DNA of 24,874 nucleotides from Colivivens sp964537205 (GCA_964537205.1 CAZHZH010000039.1:1-24874), one strand, 5' to 3'. Positions 12,975 to 21,307 are shown, numbered from the stretch's first letter. Made by a program: numbers and translations. Notes: generated by a model not told the origin, from the sequence alone.

Positions 12975-15499
12975 GGAAACAACCATACACTATGACGCTT
13001 TTTGTTCTCATCGCCTTCCTGCCAATTGGCACTCAGGCGCAACGGGTAAGTCAAACATACAACAACGTATCATTGAGTGATGCCTTACTCCAATTGGGCG
13101 AGATATCAAAAGACTTCACCATCAACTTCATTTACAATGAGCTTGAGGACTTCCGCATCACCACCACTGTCAAACATAAGAAGCTGCCCGATGCCATCCG
13201 TCAGATGATAGGTTTCTACCCCGTACGTATGACTGTCCGTGACAATGAAAAAGAAATTTACGTGGAGTGTATCCACAAGACCGACCGCCACCTTACTGGC
13301 ACCGTCATTGACGAGAACGGGCAGCCTGTAAGTTATGCCAGCATAGCCTTGCTCAATCCCTCCGACTCAACGCTTCTAAATGGTGGAGTGTCCAACGAGA
13401 GCGGCTACTTCGCCATTCCCTATGAACAGTCCGATGTCCTCGCCAGGATTTCATGCATCGGTTACAAGACAGTTTACAAACTTTGCATGTCAGGGGAATC
13501 CGACACTATTCGACTGCAACTGGAGACCTACTTGCTTAATGGCGTGTTGGTGAAGGGCAAGAGGAAAATTGTCAAGGTAGAGGACGGTCATTTTACCTAC
13601 GATATGCCCCACCTATTAGATATTATGCCTGCCGACAATGCCTACGATGCATTAACTCGTATTCCGGGGGTCACTGACACGGGTGATGGTCTGAGCTTTA
13701 CGGGTCGCAGCGTAACACTCATCATCAACGGCAAGCCGACAACCCAAAGTGCGGAACAGGTTATGGAACGTCTGAAGCAGCTGCCTGCCGCACAGCTCGC
13801 CAAGGCGGAGGTCCTTTTTGCCACTCCTGCCAAATACCATGTACGTGGTCTGGCAATCAACGTGGTGACGAAAGACTTCACGGGGACGAATCAACTTTCA
13901 GGGCAATTGACAGGCGGCTGGAGGCAGAATAAATATGGAACTGGCTATGCAGGCGGCAGTATCATCTATAATCATGGTATGCTTGGTGTGGATGCGTCTT
14001 ACAAGTTAACTAATGGCAAGAACTATGGACAGGTGGAGCATGAGGCAAACCATCCGCTTGGCGATCAACGTGTAGCGTACAACGATAAGACCCGCAACCG
14101 AAGCGACGGAATAGACCATGACTACCGCTTAGGCATTGACTATGCTTTCAGAGAGAATAGCCGCTTGAGCCTTGCTTATACTGGGCGGTGGAACTCCACT
14201 CGTTCGACCAATATTACTACGGGGTCGGCGCAGTCCGTGCAAAACGCTCATCAACATGAGTATTTACACAATGTGGACGCCAGTTACGCGGCTCCGTTCG
14301 GCATGCAGCTCGGCATTTCCTATACCAGCTATCAAGAACCCCGTACCCAATACCTTGATGGTCGTCTCAATGAGATGACGCGGAATCTCTATGTCGAAAG
14401 CTGGCAAAAGGTCGGCAAATGGCTTTTTACTGTAGACCAGTCCCACACCCTGCATAAAGGCTTGGAACTGAACTATGGAGGCAAGGCGCAGTTCTCAAAT
14501 GACAACAGCTATCAGACCACGCTCGACGAAAACCGTCAGACTCTGTCTGATGCCACATCGTACGTGGATTATGACGAGCGTATCTTGAACATCTATACCG
14601 GACTGAGCAAACAGTTTGATAAGTCGCTCAGTCTTGATGCGTCTGTTACGGTAGAACAATATCATGCCACGAAATGTAACGAATGGCACATATATCCGCA
14701 ACTCAATGCCTTGTGGACAATCAACTCCAAGAATATGGTCAACCTCTCGTTCAGCAGTGAGTCGGTATACCCCAGTTATTGGAGTACCATGAGCCACATC
14801 TACTACTCCTCGGCGTACAGCGAGATTTGGGGCAATCCCGACCTTAAACCAATGTCGAAATACGAGATTAGCCTGATGTGGCAGTTCGACCAAAATTACT
14901 CCTTCACAGCTTTTGTCGTGTTCGAACCTGACTACTTCGTCCAACTTGCTTACCAACCCTCTGATCGTATGGCTGTAGTGATGAAAGAGACCAACTTCGA
15001 CTACTCCAACTATTATGGCTTGCAAACTTCAGCGCAGTTCCACATAGGTAGTTGGCTGAACGGCAATATCACTGGAACCGCCCTTTACCGCCACGATAAA
15101 AGCGGTAACTTTTTCGACCTGCCAATCGACCGCACCTGTCTCACGGGCATTTTTGGAGGTATGGCAATGGTCAGGCTGTCTAAACGCCGCAACATACAGC
15201 TCATCGTCAACCCCTTATTTCAGACAAAGGCAATCCAGGGACTTTATGACATAGATCCTTTGTTCCGCCTCCGTGCCAATCTCCGCTACACTTCCCAGGG
15301 CGGCAAGTGGAGTTTTGTGGCTCAGGGCGACAATGTCTTCAATGCTCATATCGACACGCGCTCCACCATAGGCAATCAGGACTATGGCATGCATGTCTGG
15401 ATGCCCTACACAAGCTACTCTCTCACAGCCGTCTACCGTATAGGCAACTTCAAGGAGAAGAAGAAAAAGGAAATTGATACATCACGTATGGGATATTGA
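12971..15499 (+). CDS. TonB-dependent outer membrane beta-barrel protein with STN signalling domain
   Basis: This 842-residue outer membrane protein starts with a signal peptide (1-23, ending GTQA). It then has an STN domain (about 28-99, TYNNVSLSDALLQLGEIS), a carboxypeptidase-regulatory-like domain (107-187, LTGTVIDENGQPVSYASIAL, ESGYFAIPY), a plug region (about 200-300, DALTRIPGVTDTGDGLSFTG) and a beta-barrel made of alternating aromatic strands to the C-terminus. It belongs to the Bacteroidetes 'outer membrane beta-barrel family' rather than SusC, and no SusD gene is adjacent. The STN domain is the module that talks to an anti-sigma factor, which fits the two overlapping upstream genes. 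The ligand is not deducible. The barrel ends in IGNFKEKKKKEIDTSRMGY, a charged tail without the usual final aromatic strand, so the last strand may lie just before it. Confidence 0.88.
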   Translation: MRKQPYTMTLFVLIAFLPIGTQAQRVSQTYNNVSLSDALLQLGEISKDFTINFIYNELEDFRITTTVKHKKLPDAIRQMIGFYPVRMTVRDNEKEIYVECIHKTDRHLTGTVIDENGQPVSYASIALLNPSDSTLLNGGVSNESGYFAIPYEQSDVLARISCIGYKTVYKLCMSGESDTIRLQLETYLLNGVLVKGKRKIVKVEDGHFTYDMPHLLDIMPADNAYDALTRIPGVTDTGDGLSFTGRSVTLIINGKPTTQSAEQVMERLKQLPAAQLAKAEVLFATPAKYHVRGLAINVVTKDFTGTNQLSGQLTGGWRQNKYGTGYAGGSIIYNHGMLGVDASYKLTNGKNYGQVEHEANHPLGDQRVAYNDKTRNRSDGIDHDYRLGIDYAFRENSRLSLAYTGRWNSTRSTNITTGSAQSVQNAHQHEYLHNVDASYAAPFGMQLGISYTSYQEPRTQYLDGRLNEMTRNLYVESWQKVGKWLFTVDQSHTLHKGLELNYGGKAQFSNDNSYQTTLDENRQTLSDATSYVDYDERILNIYTGLSKQFDKSLSLDASVTVEQYHATKCNEWHIYPQLNALWTINSKNMVNLSFSSESVYPSYWSTMSHIYYSSAYSEIWGNPDLKPMSKYEISLMWQFDQNYSFTAFVVFEPDYFVQLAYQPSDRMAVVMKETNFDYSNYYGLQTSAQFHIGSWLNGNITGTALYRHDKSGNFFDLPIDRTCLTGIFGGMAMVRLSKRRNIQLIVNPLFQTKAIQGLYDIDPLFRLRANLRYTSQGGKWSFVAQGDNVFNAHIDTRSTIGNQDYGMHVWMPYTSYSLTAVYRIGNFKEKKKKEIDTSRMGY

Positions 15500-15607
15500 T
15501 GTATTGTACGAGTTGCTTCCGTGACCCATATACTTCTGATATGTATGACTATGCGTGGTGTGACATTTCAGATGCAGGGAAGTAAGGTGTATTGATTTCT
15601 TGTCTGT

Positions 15608-17464
15608 CTACCTTGATATGACTCGCTGTCCCAGTTCTTGGGCGAGTTGTTTCTTTATCTTCGTCAGGCGCATCTGCTCTTGCAGGAGTCGGGTGGTTTT
15701 CACCGGATCTTGTTTAACCTCCGGGCTGCCCATCTGCTTCATTATGTCGTCTATTTCGGCTGACACTACAACTGCCTTGTATTCTATAGTCATGCGGACT
15801 ATTTCATCGGGCAGAATCTTGCTGTCGGCCTCTTTGGCTTCCTTGGAGAACTGGAACCGGTCGCTTAGAAGGGTCGCAGCCTCATGGCTGAACTCTTCTT
15901 CGGGACTGTTGAGGAAGTATTCGCTTGCCACGAACCCGTCTGGCCGGTCAGCGTTCACCACCGCCCTAAACATGCGGGCGTATAATGGCGTACGGAACTG
16001 CAACTTGTCATCGGCTAACGCCTTTTGGATGTAGTCGATGATGGTCGCGGCCTCCGTCTTCCCGTCCGCGCCTTTGAATTCCAACACTCGCTCTCCGTAT
16101 CCCACGACCTGCTGCATGATTACACGCTCCATTTTCTTGAACCGCAGTTCGGTGTCGGACAANNNNNNNNNNNNNNNNNNNNNNNNNNNNNNNNNNNNNN
16201 NNNNNNNNNNNNNNNNNNNNNNNNNNNNNNNNNNNNNNNNNNNNNNNNNNNNNNNNNNNNNNACGGCTATCGACTCCACGAGGCTGCGTATTAAATCCGA
16301 CATCTTGTCGGGATCGCCCTTTGCACCGGCAAGAAGCAGGTTTGTTTTGAATGTGATGAAATCGACTTGGTGTGACTGAACGTACTCACGGAACTCGTTT
16401 GAACTGTGCTTGCGGGCAAACGAATCGGGATCCTCATTGTCGGGCAGTAATAAAATCTTTATGCGCATGCCGCGGGAGAGCAGCATGTCGGTACCTCTAA
16501 GCGCGGCTTTCTGGCCTGCGGCATCACCATCGTATAAGAGGGTTATGTTGTCGGTGAAGCGGTGAAGAATGGATATTTGGTCCATGCTGAGCGCCGTACC
16601 CGAGTTTGCCACTACGTTCTCTATACCACATTGGTGCATGGAGATCACGTCGGTGTACCCCTCGACCATAAACACGTTGTCTTCCTTGGATATGGCTTTT
16701 TTCGCTTGATAGAGTCCATAGAGCTGGCTCGCTTTATGATAGATCTCAGACTCTGGTGAGTTGATGTATTTTTGTGAGACTCCTTTTGTCCTTGAATCGA
16801 GCACGCGACCTCCGAAACCTACCACTTTGCCTGTTATGGTGAACCATGGGAAAATGACTCGTCCATGGTATTTGTCGTAGCAAGTGCCATTGTCGCGCTT
16901 GACGATCAGTCCGGTCTTTAGCAGGTATTCCTCTTTGTAACCTTCTTTCAACGCCGCTGACACCATCGCGTCGTATGTGGTAGGTGAGAACCCGAGGCGG
17001 AATTTCTCGATTATGTCGTCGCGGAAGCCGCGGCTGCGGAAGTATGCCTGTCCGATTGCCTTTCCCTCCTCGGAATTCAACAGGATGTCATGGAAGTACG
17101 TGCTTGCCCATTCGTTGACCGCGAACATGCTCTCGCGTTCATTTATGGCGAGTCGCTCTTCGGGTGTGATCTCGCGGTCTTCCACCTCTATGCCATACAT
17201 CCTCGCCAGGAACTTGAGCGCGTCGTAGTATCCCAGGTTTTCTTCCTTCATTATGAAGTGGACGACATCTCCGCCTTCGCCGCAGGCAAAGCATTTGCAA
17301 ATGCCGCGTGACGGAGAAACGTAGAAAGACGGGGTGGTGTCGTCATGAAACGGACATAGTCCTCTGTAACTCGACCCTGCACGGCGGAGTGTGACATACT
17401 TGGAAACCACGTCGACTATGTTGGCGGCGCTCCTTATTCGTTCTATGGTGGATGGTGAAATCAA
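15608..17464 (-). CDS. dnaG: DNA primase DnaG, internal part lost in an assembly gap
   Basis: This is the primase that makes RNA primers for replication. The N-terminus carries the CHC2 zinc finger (C37, H40, C58, C61; LCPFH and CKCFACG). The RNA polymerase/TOPRIM core shows VEGYTDV (E268), LLYDGDAAG (D312, D314) and DNEDPDSFARK. The part after the gap is the C-terminal helicase-interaction domain (LSDTELRFKKMERVIMQQV to ELGQRVISR). About 34 codons are hidden under N, but the run is a placeholder: Bacteroidales primases are often longer than the 618 codons counted here, so more residues may be missing. Both sides stay in one frame, with no sign of decay. It is the last gene of a six-gene operon, 18 bases after folE. 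Confidence 0.97.
   Translation of the reverse strand: MISPSTIERIRSAANIVDVVSKYVTLRRAGSSYRGLCPFHDDTTPSFYVSPSRGICKCFACGEGGDVVHFIMKEENLGYYDALKFLARMYGIEVEDREITPEERLAINERESMFAVNEWASTYFHDILLNSEEGKAIGQAYFRSRGFRDDIIEKFRLGFSPTTYDAMVSAALKEGYKEEYLLKTGLIVKRDNGTCYDKYHGRVIFPWFTITGKVVGFGGRVLDSRTKGVSQKYINSPESEIYHKASQLYGLYQAKKAISKEDNVFMVEGYTDVISMHQCGIENVVANSGTALSMDQISILHRFTDNITLLYDGDAAGQKAALRGTDMLLSRGMRIKILLLPDNEDPDSFARKHSSNEFREYVQSHQVDFITFKTNLLLAGAKGDPDKMSDLIRSLVESIAXXXXXXXXXXXXXXXXXXXXXXXXXXXXXXXXXXLSDTELRFKKMERVIMQQVVGYGERVLEFKGADGKTEAATIIDYIQKALADDKLQFRTPLYARMFRAVVNADRPDGFVASEYFLNSPEEEFSHEAATLLSDRFQFSKEAKEADSKILPDEIVRMTIEYKAVVVSAEIDDIMKQMGSPEVKQDPVKTTRLLQEQMRLTKIKKQLAQELGQRVISR
16163..16262. other. Assembly gap (100 N) inside dnaG
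   Basis: Exactly 100 N, the usual placeholder for unknown length. It falls between LVESIA and LSDTELRF of the primase, in the variable linker between the TOPRIM core and the C-terminal domain. The missing length cannot be judged from the window. Confidence 0.98.
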
Positions 17465-17482
17465 TGGTATGAAGTTGCTTTA

Positions 17483-18067
17483 TTAATTTTTGATGCTGTC
17501 GAAGAATTCCTGACGTAGCTTGACGTCCTCGTATTCGCCCTTGTAGTCGGATGTGACGGTGACGGAGCCTTGCTTCTCCACGCCGCGCATCTGCATGCAC
17601 ATGTGTTGTGCCTCAACCACTACCATAACTCCGCGAGGATGGAGCGCGTCTTGAATACACTGGCAGAGTTCTCTCGTAAACTTTTCCTGTACTTGCAGGC
17701 GGTGCGACAGAATGTCGACAACGCGGGGTATCTTGCTAAGTCCTACGATTTTCCCATCGGGTATGTAAGCGACATGCACTTTTCCGAAGAAGGGCAGCAT
17801 GTGGTGTTCGCACAGCGAATGGAACTCAATGTCTTTAACAACTACCGCATGGGAATACTGTTCGTTGAACATGGCAGACCGCAACACCTCTACAGGGTTT
17901 TGCTCGTAGCCGCTGGTCAGTTGGAGTATGCATTTGGCGACTCTCTCCGGAGTTTTCAGAAGTCCCTCCCGTTGGGAATCCTCGCCTATGACTCCCAGTA
18001 TATCCCTTACGATTCCGCTCAGTTTGCCGATTTGGTTTTCTTTGCCTTCAAATGATATATTGTACAT
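17483..18067 (-). CDS. folE: GTP cyclohydrolase I
   Basis: This 194-residue enzyme converts GTP to 7,8-dihydroneopterin triphosphate, the first step of tetrahydrofolate synthesis. The zinc site is visible as C86 and H89 in SLCEHHMLPFFG and C157 in EAQHMCMQMRGV. VHVAYIPDGKIVGLSKIPRVVD and RLQVQEKFT are family signatures, and the length is typical of FolE type I. It lies in an operon between the SPOR-domain gene (27 bases upstream) and dnaG (18 bases downstream). Confidence 0.97.
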   Translation of the reverse strand: MYNISFEGKENQIGKLSGIVRDILGVIGEDSQREGLLKTPERVAKCILQLTSGYEQNPVEVLRSAMFNEQYSHAVVVKDIEFHSLCEHHMLPFFGKVHVAYIPDGKIVGLSKIPRVVDILSHRLQVQEKFTRELCQCIQDALHPRGVMVVVEAQHMCMQMRGVEKQGSVTVTSDYKGEYEDVKLRQEFFDSIKN

Positions 18068-18094
18068 GTCCGCATAATGTTTTTAACCGGCCGA

Positions 18095-18643
18095 TTAGTG
18101 CTTCATTTGGTCTACTGAAACATAGATCTCACTTTTCACCACCATGGCTCCCGCTATGCCTTTTGCCTTTATCTTGTGCATATAGGCAGACGCGTCTTCG
18201 TAGTTTGTGAAGTCGCCCATGCGGCATCGCCAATGTAGTGACTCGAAGGTGGTGTACGCGCGAAGCTCTGGAAACATGTTCGCTACTTTGTTGCCAATCC
18301 TTTGGGCTTTCTCCTGGTCGGCGCGTTGGTTGCCACCGAAATAGACCTGCACCCTGTAGCCACGGACTTTCTCGTGCATGCCAGAAGTCTTGCCTCTGAT
18401 TTCATCGGCGTCTTGCTTCACCTTGGACTCGGTCGTTATGGCGTCTACCTTTGATGTGGTGGCGAGCGAGCTTGGAACGATGACGTCACCGTTTATTATC
18501 TCGGTCAGGCGTGGATCTTGCTCAACCTCGATTACGCCTTGTCCTGCGACGTGCCTTTCCAGTTGGTCCATAAATGAGGTTTGGGCCTTCATGGTTGGGC
18601 AAGCAACCATGAAGACTAAAACCATTGTTGAAATAATTCTCAT
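18095..18643 (-). CDS. Secreted SPOR-domain protein
   Basis: From the ATG at 18643 this is a 182-residue exported protein. Its signal peptide (1-20, ISTMVLVFMVACPTMKA) is followed by a low-complexity linker (about 40-90) and a C-terminal SPOR domain (93-176, YRVQVYFGGNQRADQEKAQR to GAMVVKSEIYVS). SPOR domains bind peptidoglycan strands stripped of stem peptides, so it probably acts in the periplasm at the cell wall, perhaps at division sites. The frame stays open for 19 more codons upstream to 18700, but that would overlap the tpiA stop and bury the signal peptide, so the internal ATG is preferred. The catalytic or structural role is unknown. Confidence 0.85.
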   Translation of the reverse strand: MRIISTMVLVFMVACPTMKAQTSFMDQLERHVAGQGVIEVEQDPRLTEIINGDVIVPSSLATTSKVDAITTESKVKQDADEIRGKTSGMHEKVRGYRVQVYFGGNQRADQEKAQRIGNKVANMFPELRAYTTFESLHWRCRMGDFTNYEDASAYMHKIKAKGIAGAMVVKSEIYVSVDQMKH

Positions 18644-18690
18644 TTGTTCGTCTTTGATTACTTGAAAGTAAGATAAGCGCAACTGCGTTA

Positions 18691-19449
18691 TCATTTCCAA
18701 GCGTCGATGATTCCCTTAAAGTCGGCTGCCTTCAGTGAAGCCCCTCCGATGAGTCCGCCGTCAATATCCTTCTTTGCGAACAGCTCAGGGGCGTTTGAAG
18801 CCTTGCATGAACCTCCGTAAAGAATCGATGTGTTCTCAGCGACTTCTTCTCCGTATTTCCCGGCTATGATACTGCGGATGTAGGCGTGAATTTCCTCAGC
18901 CTGGTCGGAAGTGGCTGTCTTCCCGGTTCCTATGGCCCAAATTGGCTCGTATGCTATCACGATGTTTGAAAATTCCTCTGCCGAGAGGTGGAACACACTT
19001 CCCTCAAGTTCTGCCTTGACGACGGCGTTCTGTTCGTTCGCCTCTCTTTGCGCGAGGCTTTCGCCTATGCAGAAGATGACTTTCAAACCGTTTGCGAGAG
19101 CGAGGTCGACTTTCTCCCTCAAGATCTCTGGAGTCTCGTGGTAGTATTCACGGCGCTCAGAGTGGCCGAGGATGACATATTCTGCTCCGGTCGACTTGAC
19201 CATCTCCGCGCTAACCTCGCCTGTATAGGCACCTGATGCCTTGTCGGCGCAATTCTCAGCTCCAAGACCAATCACGTTGTGGTCGATGATGTTGGAAACG
19301 GTTGCGAGGTGAATGAACGGCGTGCAAATAATTACATCGCAGTTTGTTTTTTCAGACTTCAATGTCTCATTGAGTTCGGTAGCGAGTGCCACCCCTTCTT
19401 GCAGGTTTTTGTTCATTTTCCAATTGCCTGCCACAATCTTCTTTCTCAT
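18691..19449 (-). CDS. tpiA: Triosephosphate isomerase
   Basis: This 252-residue glycolytic enzyme interconverts dihydroxyacetone phosphate and glyceraldehyde 3-phosphate in the cytosol. All catalytic features are present: K11 in GNWKMN, H96 in ILGHSERR, E168 in AYEPIWAIGTGKTA (also the mobile loop 6), and the phosphate-binding YGGS and GLIGGASL near the C-terminus. It has the normal TIM length. It is the third gene of the operon, 35 bases after the DoxX-like gene. No TAnnTTTG element was seen in that gap, so it probably depends on the promoter at 21200. Confidence 0.98.
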   Translation of the reverse strand: MRKKIVAGNWKMNKNLQEGVALATELNETLKSEKTNCDVIICTPFIHLATVSNIIDHNVIGLGAENCADKASGAYTGEVSAEMVKSTGAEYVILGHSERREYYHETPEILREKVDLALANGLKVIFCIGESLAQREANEQNAVVKAELEGSVFHLSAEEFSNIVIAYEPIWAIGTGKTATSDQAEEIHAYIRSIIAGKYGEEVAENTSILYGGSCKASNAPELFAKKDIDGGLIGGASLKAADFKGIIDAWK

Positions 19450-19484
19450 TTCGTTAATCTTAATATGTTAATACAATAATTGAG

Positions 19485-20609
19485 TTACTTTACGTTTATA
19501 TATCCTGCCAGGTCGTCGGTCGTAGGAAAGTTCCAACTGCTCCATTTCTTCTGTATCACTCCGTCTTTCAGCAATATTAAGCCTGGATTGGAACGCACCA
19601 TGGTCTTCAACGTGACTTCGTCGGAAGTGAATATCTGATATTCCGCGCCTGTGTAGTCGGTCCACCTGTCCTGTGCCTCCTTGTTGGATGCGGTGAGGCA
19701 GTAGAACTCCATGTCGGCTTGTTGGGTGTAGTCGTACAGGTCGTTGATTTTGTCCATGATACTTTCATCGGCGGTCTGTAAGTCGGGCGCAATCAGCAAG
19801 AACACACATCCGTCGGTCGTCAGGACGTCTTCGGTGATGTCCTCATCGCCGTCTTGGATATAGAAGTCGGATATGTCGTTTTTGTCCAAGCCTTTCACCT
19901 CTTTCCTTTTAGTCTCGACGTATGTCCATGTGGAGTCGGGGTCGTCCTCGTCGATTCCCAGTTCAATCGTCTTCCCGTTCTTCTCGTATACTATGATCAC
20001 ATCATATTGAGGACGGCTGTTTGCAGCTACGCTGTTGTGCCGCAGGTCCACTCCGACTTTGTAGGGACGGAAGTCGATGACTGGCAGGGCGTAAATGCAA
20101 TACAGGGCGTATGCAATGATTCCCAATCCGAAAATTGTGGAGAATATCCAGTATATGTTCTTGTTGATGATTTGAACCTGGTCTTTGTAACCAACCGCCA
20201 CTACCCCGGCGGCGGCAAGCAAGACTATGTTCTTCAGCAGTGTCTGACCGTTTGTAAGGATAATGGCGTCACCAAAACAACCGCAATCGCTAACTGGATT
20301 TGCCACATAAATGTAAACGGTGAACAGGGTGAGGACGGAAACGAATGCCAGCGTGATCTTCGACACCCATTTGCGCCTCATACCGAAGAAAAGGTAGACA
20401 CCCAGTACGAATTCAAAGAACGCAAGGGCGATGGATACCATTACAACGAACAAGCTTGGAATGTCTGATACGCCCCACGCGTTGAGGTAATCATCTATTT
20501 TCAGTACTGTTCCCAATGGATCATTAGCTTTCACGAACCCTGAAAAAAGGAATGTGAACGCCAGAATGAACCTACAGACGTTGATGATTATTGTTCTTAC
20601 TGTACGCAT
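19485..20609 (-). CDS. DoxX/MauE-like membrane protein with thioredoxin-like C-terminus (BT_3928 family)
   Basis: This 374-residue protein has an N-terminal membrane domain with about five helices: 5-25, 50-75, 83-104, 122-142 and 153-176. It begins FILAFTFLFSGFVKANDPLG, as DoxX/MauE proteins do, and carries the cysteine motif DCGCFGD (108-114). A C-terminal soluble domain (about 190-374) ends in NPGLILLKDGVIQKKWSSWNFP, which resembles a thioredoxin fold, yet no CxxC active site is present. It matches my recollection of the Bacteroides BT_3928 family, found beside tpiA. A role in a redox relay or membrane stress is plausible but unproven. It lies 28 bases after the DUF1599 gene. Confidence 0.8.
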   Translation of the reverse strand: MRTVRTIIINVCRFILAFTFLFSGFVKANDPLGTVLKIDDYLNAWGVSDIPSLFVVMVSIALAFFEFVLGVYLFFGMRRKWVSKITLAFVSVLTLFTVYIYVANPVSDCGCFGDAIILTNGQTLLKNIVLLAAAGVVAVGYKDQVQIINKNIYWIFSTIFGLGIIAYALYCIYALPVIDFRPYKVGVDLRHNSVAANSRPQYDVIIVYEKNGKTIELGIDEDDPDSTWTYVETKRKEVKGLDKNDISDFYIQDGDEDITEDVLTTDGCVFLLIAPDLQTADESIMDKINDLYDYTQQADMEFYCLTASNKEAQDRWTDYTGAEYQIFTSDEVTLKTMVRSNPGLILLKDGVIQKKWSSWNFPTTDDLAGYINVK

Positions 20610-20637
20610 GCTTTGTATTTATCTCCTTCGATGGTTG

Positions 20638-21180
20638 TTATTGCTTGTCGAAGTCTAATTTGATAAGTCCGAATATGGAGTAGTTGATCATGTCAAGGTA
20701 GTTCGCGTCTATGCCTTCGGAGACCAGCGTCTTCCCATCATGACCTTCTATCTCCTTGGTCCTGTTTATTTTTTGTAGGATCAAGTCGGTGTACGAGCTG
20801 ATTCTCATGGCCCGCCATGCCTCGTCATAGTCGTGATTCTTCCTAAGCATAAGCTCCAATGCCTGCTTGGCGTATTTGTCATAGCATGTCAGAGCCTCAT
20901 CAGCCGACATGTCGACCGAGTCGGCATATCCTTTCTCAAGCTGGATAAGTCCGATTATGCTATAGTTGACTATGGCCTGGAATTCAGGGTAAATTCCTTC
21001 ACCGACCAGCGACACGCCTTTTACTTCGAGGCTGCGTATGCGTTTTGCCTTGATAAGGATCTGGTCGGTTACCGACGATGGCCGGAGTATGCGCCATGAA
21101 GCTCCGTAGTCGTACAGTTTTTTAGAAAATACTTCACGGCACTTAGCCAATTCTGTTTCAAATTGTTCAGGGGTCTCCAT
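20638..21180 (-). CDS. DUF1599 protein with internal duplication
   Basis: This 180-residue soluble protein is made of two similar halves (about 11-82 and 100-176). Shared features are K-x-x-DYG/DYD-x-(S/A)WR-x-(L/M)R-x-SS-x-TD-(Q/L)-I in the first part and (V/I)-(G/S)-EGI followed by (V/M)INYSI-(I/F)-GLI-(Q/K)-L-(E/D) at the end of each half. This is the DUF1599 layout. I recall that Pfam links this family to nucleotide modification, but nothing in the sequence fixes a reaction. It has no signal peptide or membrane helix. It is the first gene of the six-gene unit, 13 or so bases after the predicted transcription start. Confidence 0.82.
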   Translation of the reverse strand: METPEQFETELAKCREVFSKKLYDYGASWRILRPSSVTDQILIKAKRIRSLEVKGVSLVGEGIYPEFQAIVNYSIIGLIQLEKGYADSVDMSADEALTCYDKYAKQALELMLRKNHDYDEAWRAMRISSYTDLILQKINRTKEIEGHDGKTLVSEGIDANYLDMINYSIFGLIKLDFDKQ

Positions 21181-21199
21181 AACTTCTCTTATTTGCTCA

Positions 21200-21230
21200 C
21201 AAAGGTACTACAATTTATTCAGTCGGCAAA
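21200..21230 (-). promoter_or_regulatory. Bacteroidota promoter for the DUF1599-tpiA-folE-dnaG operon
   Basis: On the - strand TACCTTTG (21207-21200) matches TAnnTTTG, and TTTG (21230-21227) lies exactly 19 bases upstream, the textbook Bacteroidota arrangement. The start would be near 21194, giving a leader of only about 13 bases before the ATG at 21180. Confidence 0.8.
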
Positions 21231-21261
21231 ATAATAATGCCCAAACCATTTAGTTTGGGCA
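21226..21261 (-). terminator. Rho-independent terminator of the M23 peptidase gene
   Basis: TGCCCAAAC and GTTTGGGCA form a perfect 9-bp stem (21238-21261) around a 6-base loop. On the - strand it is followed by TTATTATTTT. That T-tract contains the -33 TTTG of the next promoter. Confidence 0.85.
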
Positions 21262-21307
21262 TCAAAACTTCCTTAGTTTTATTTATCTATTCAGTCTGTC
21301 TGTCAGT

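Noticed and set aside
15600..18055. Long + strand frames over dnaG and folE
   Set aside because: They are antisense shadows of well-identified genes, with no family likeness.
18644..18700. 19-codon N-terminal extension of the SPOR protein
   Set aside because: It overlaps tpiA and would place the signal peptide inside the protein.
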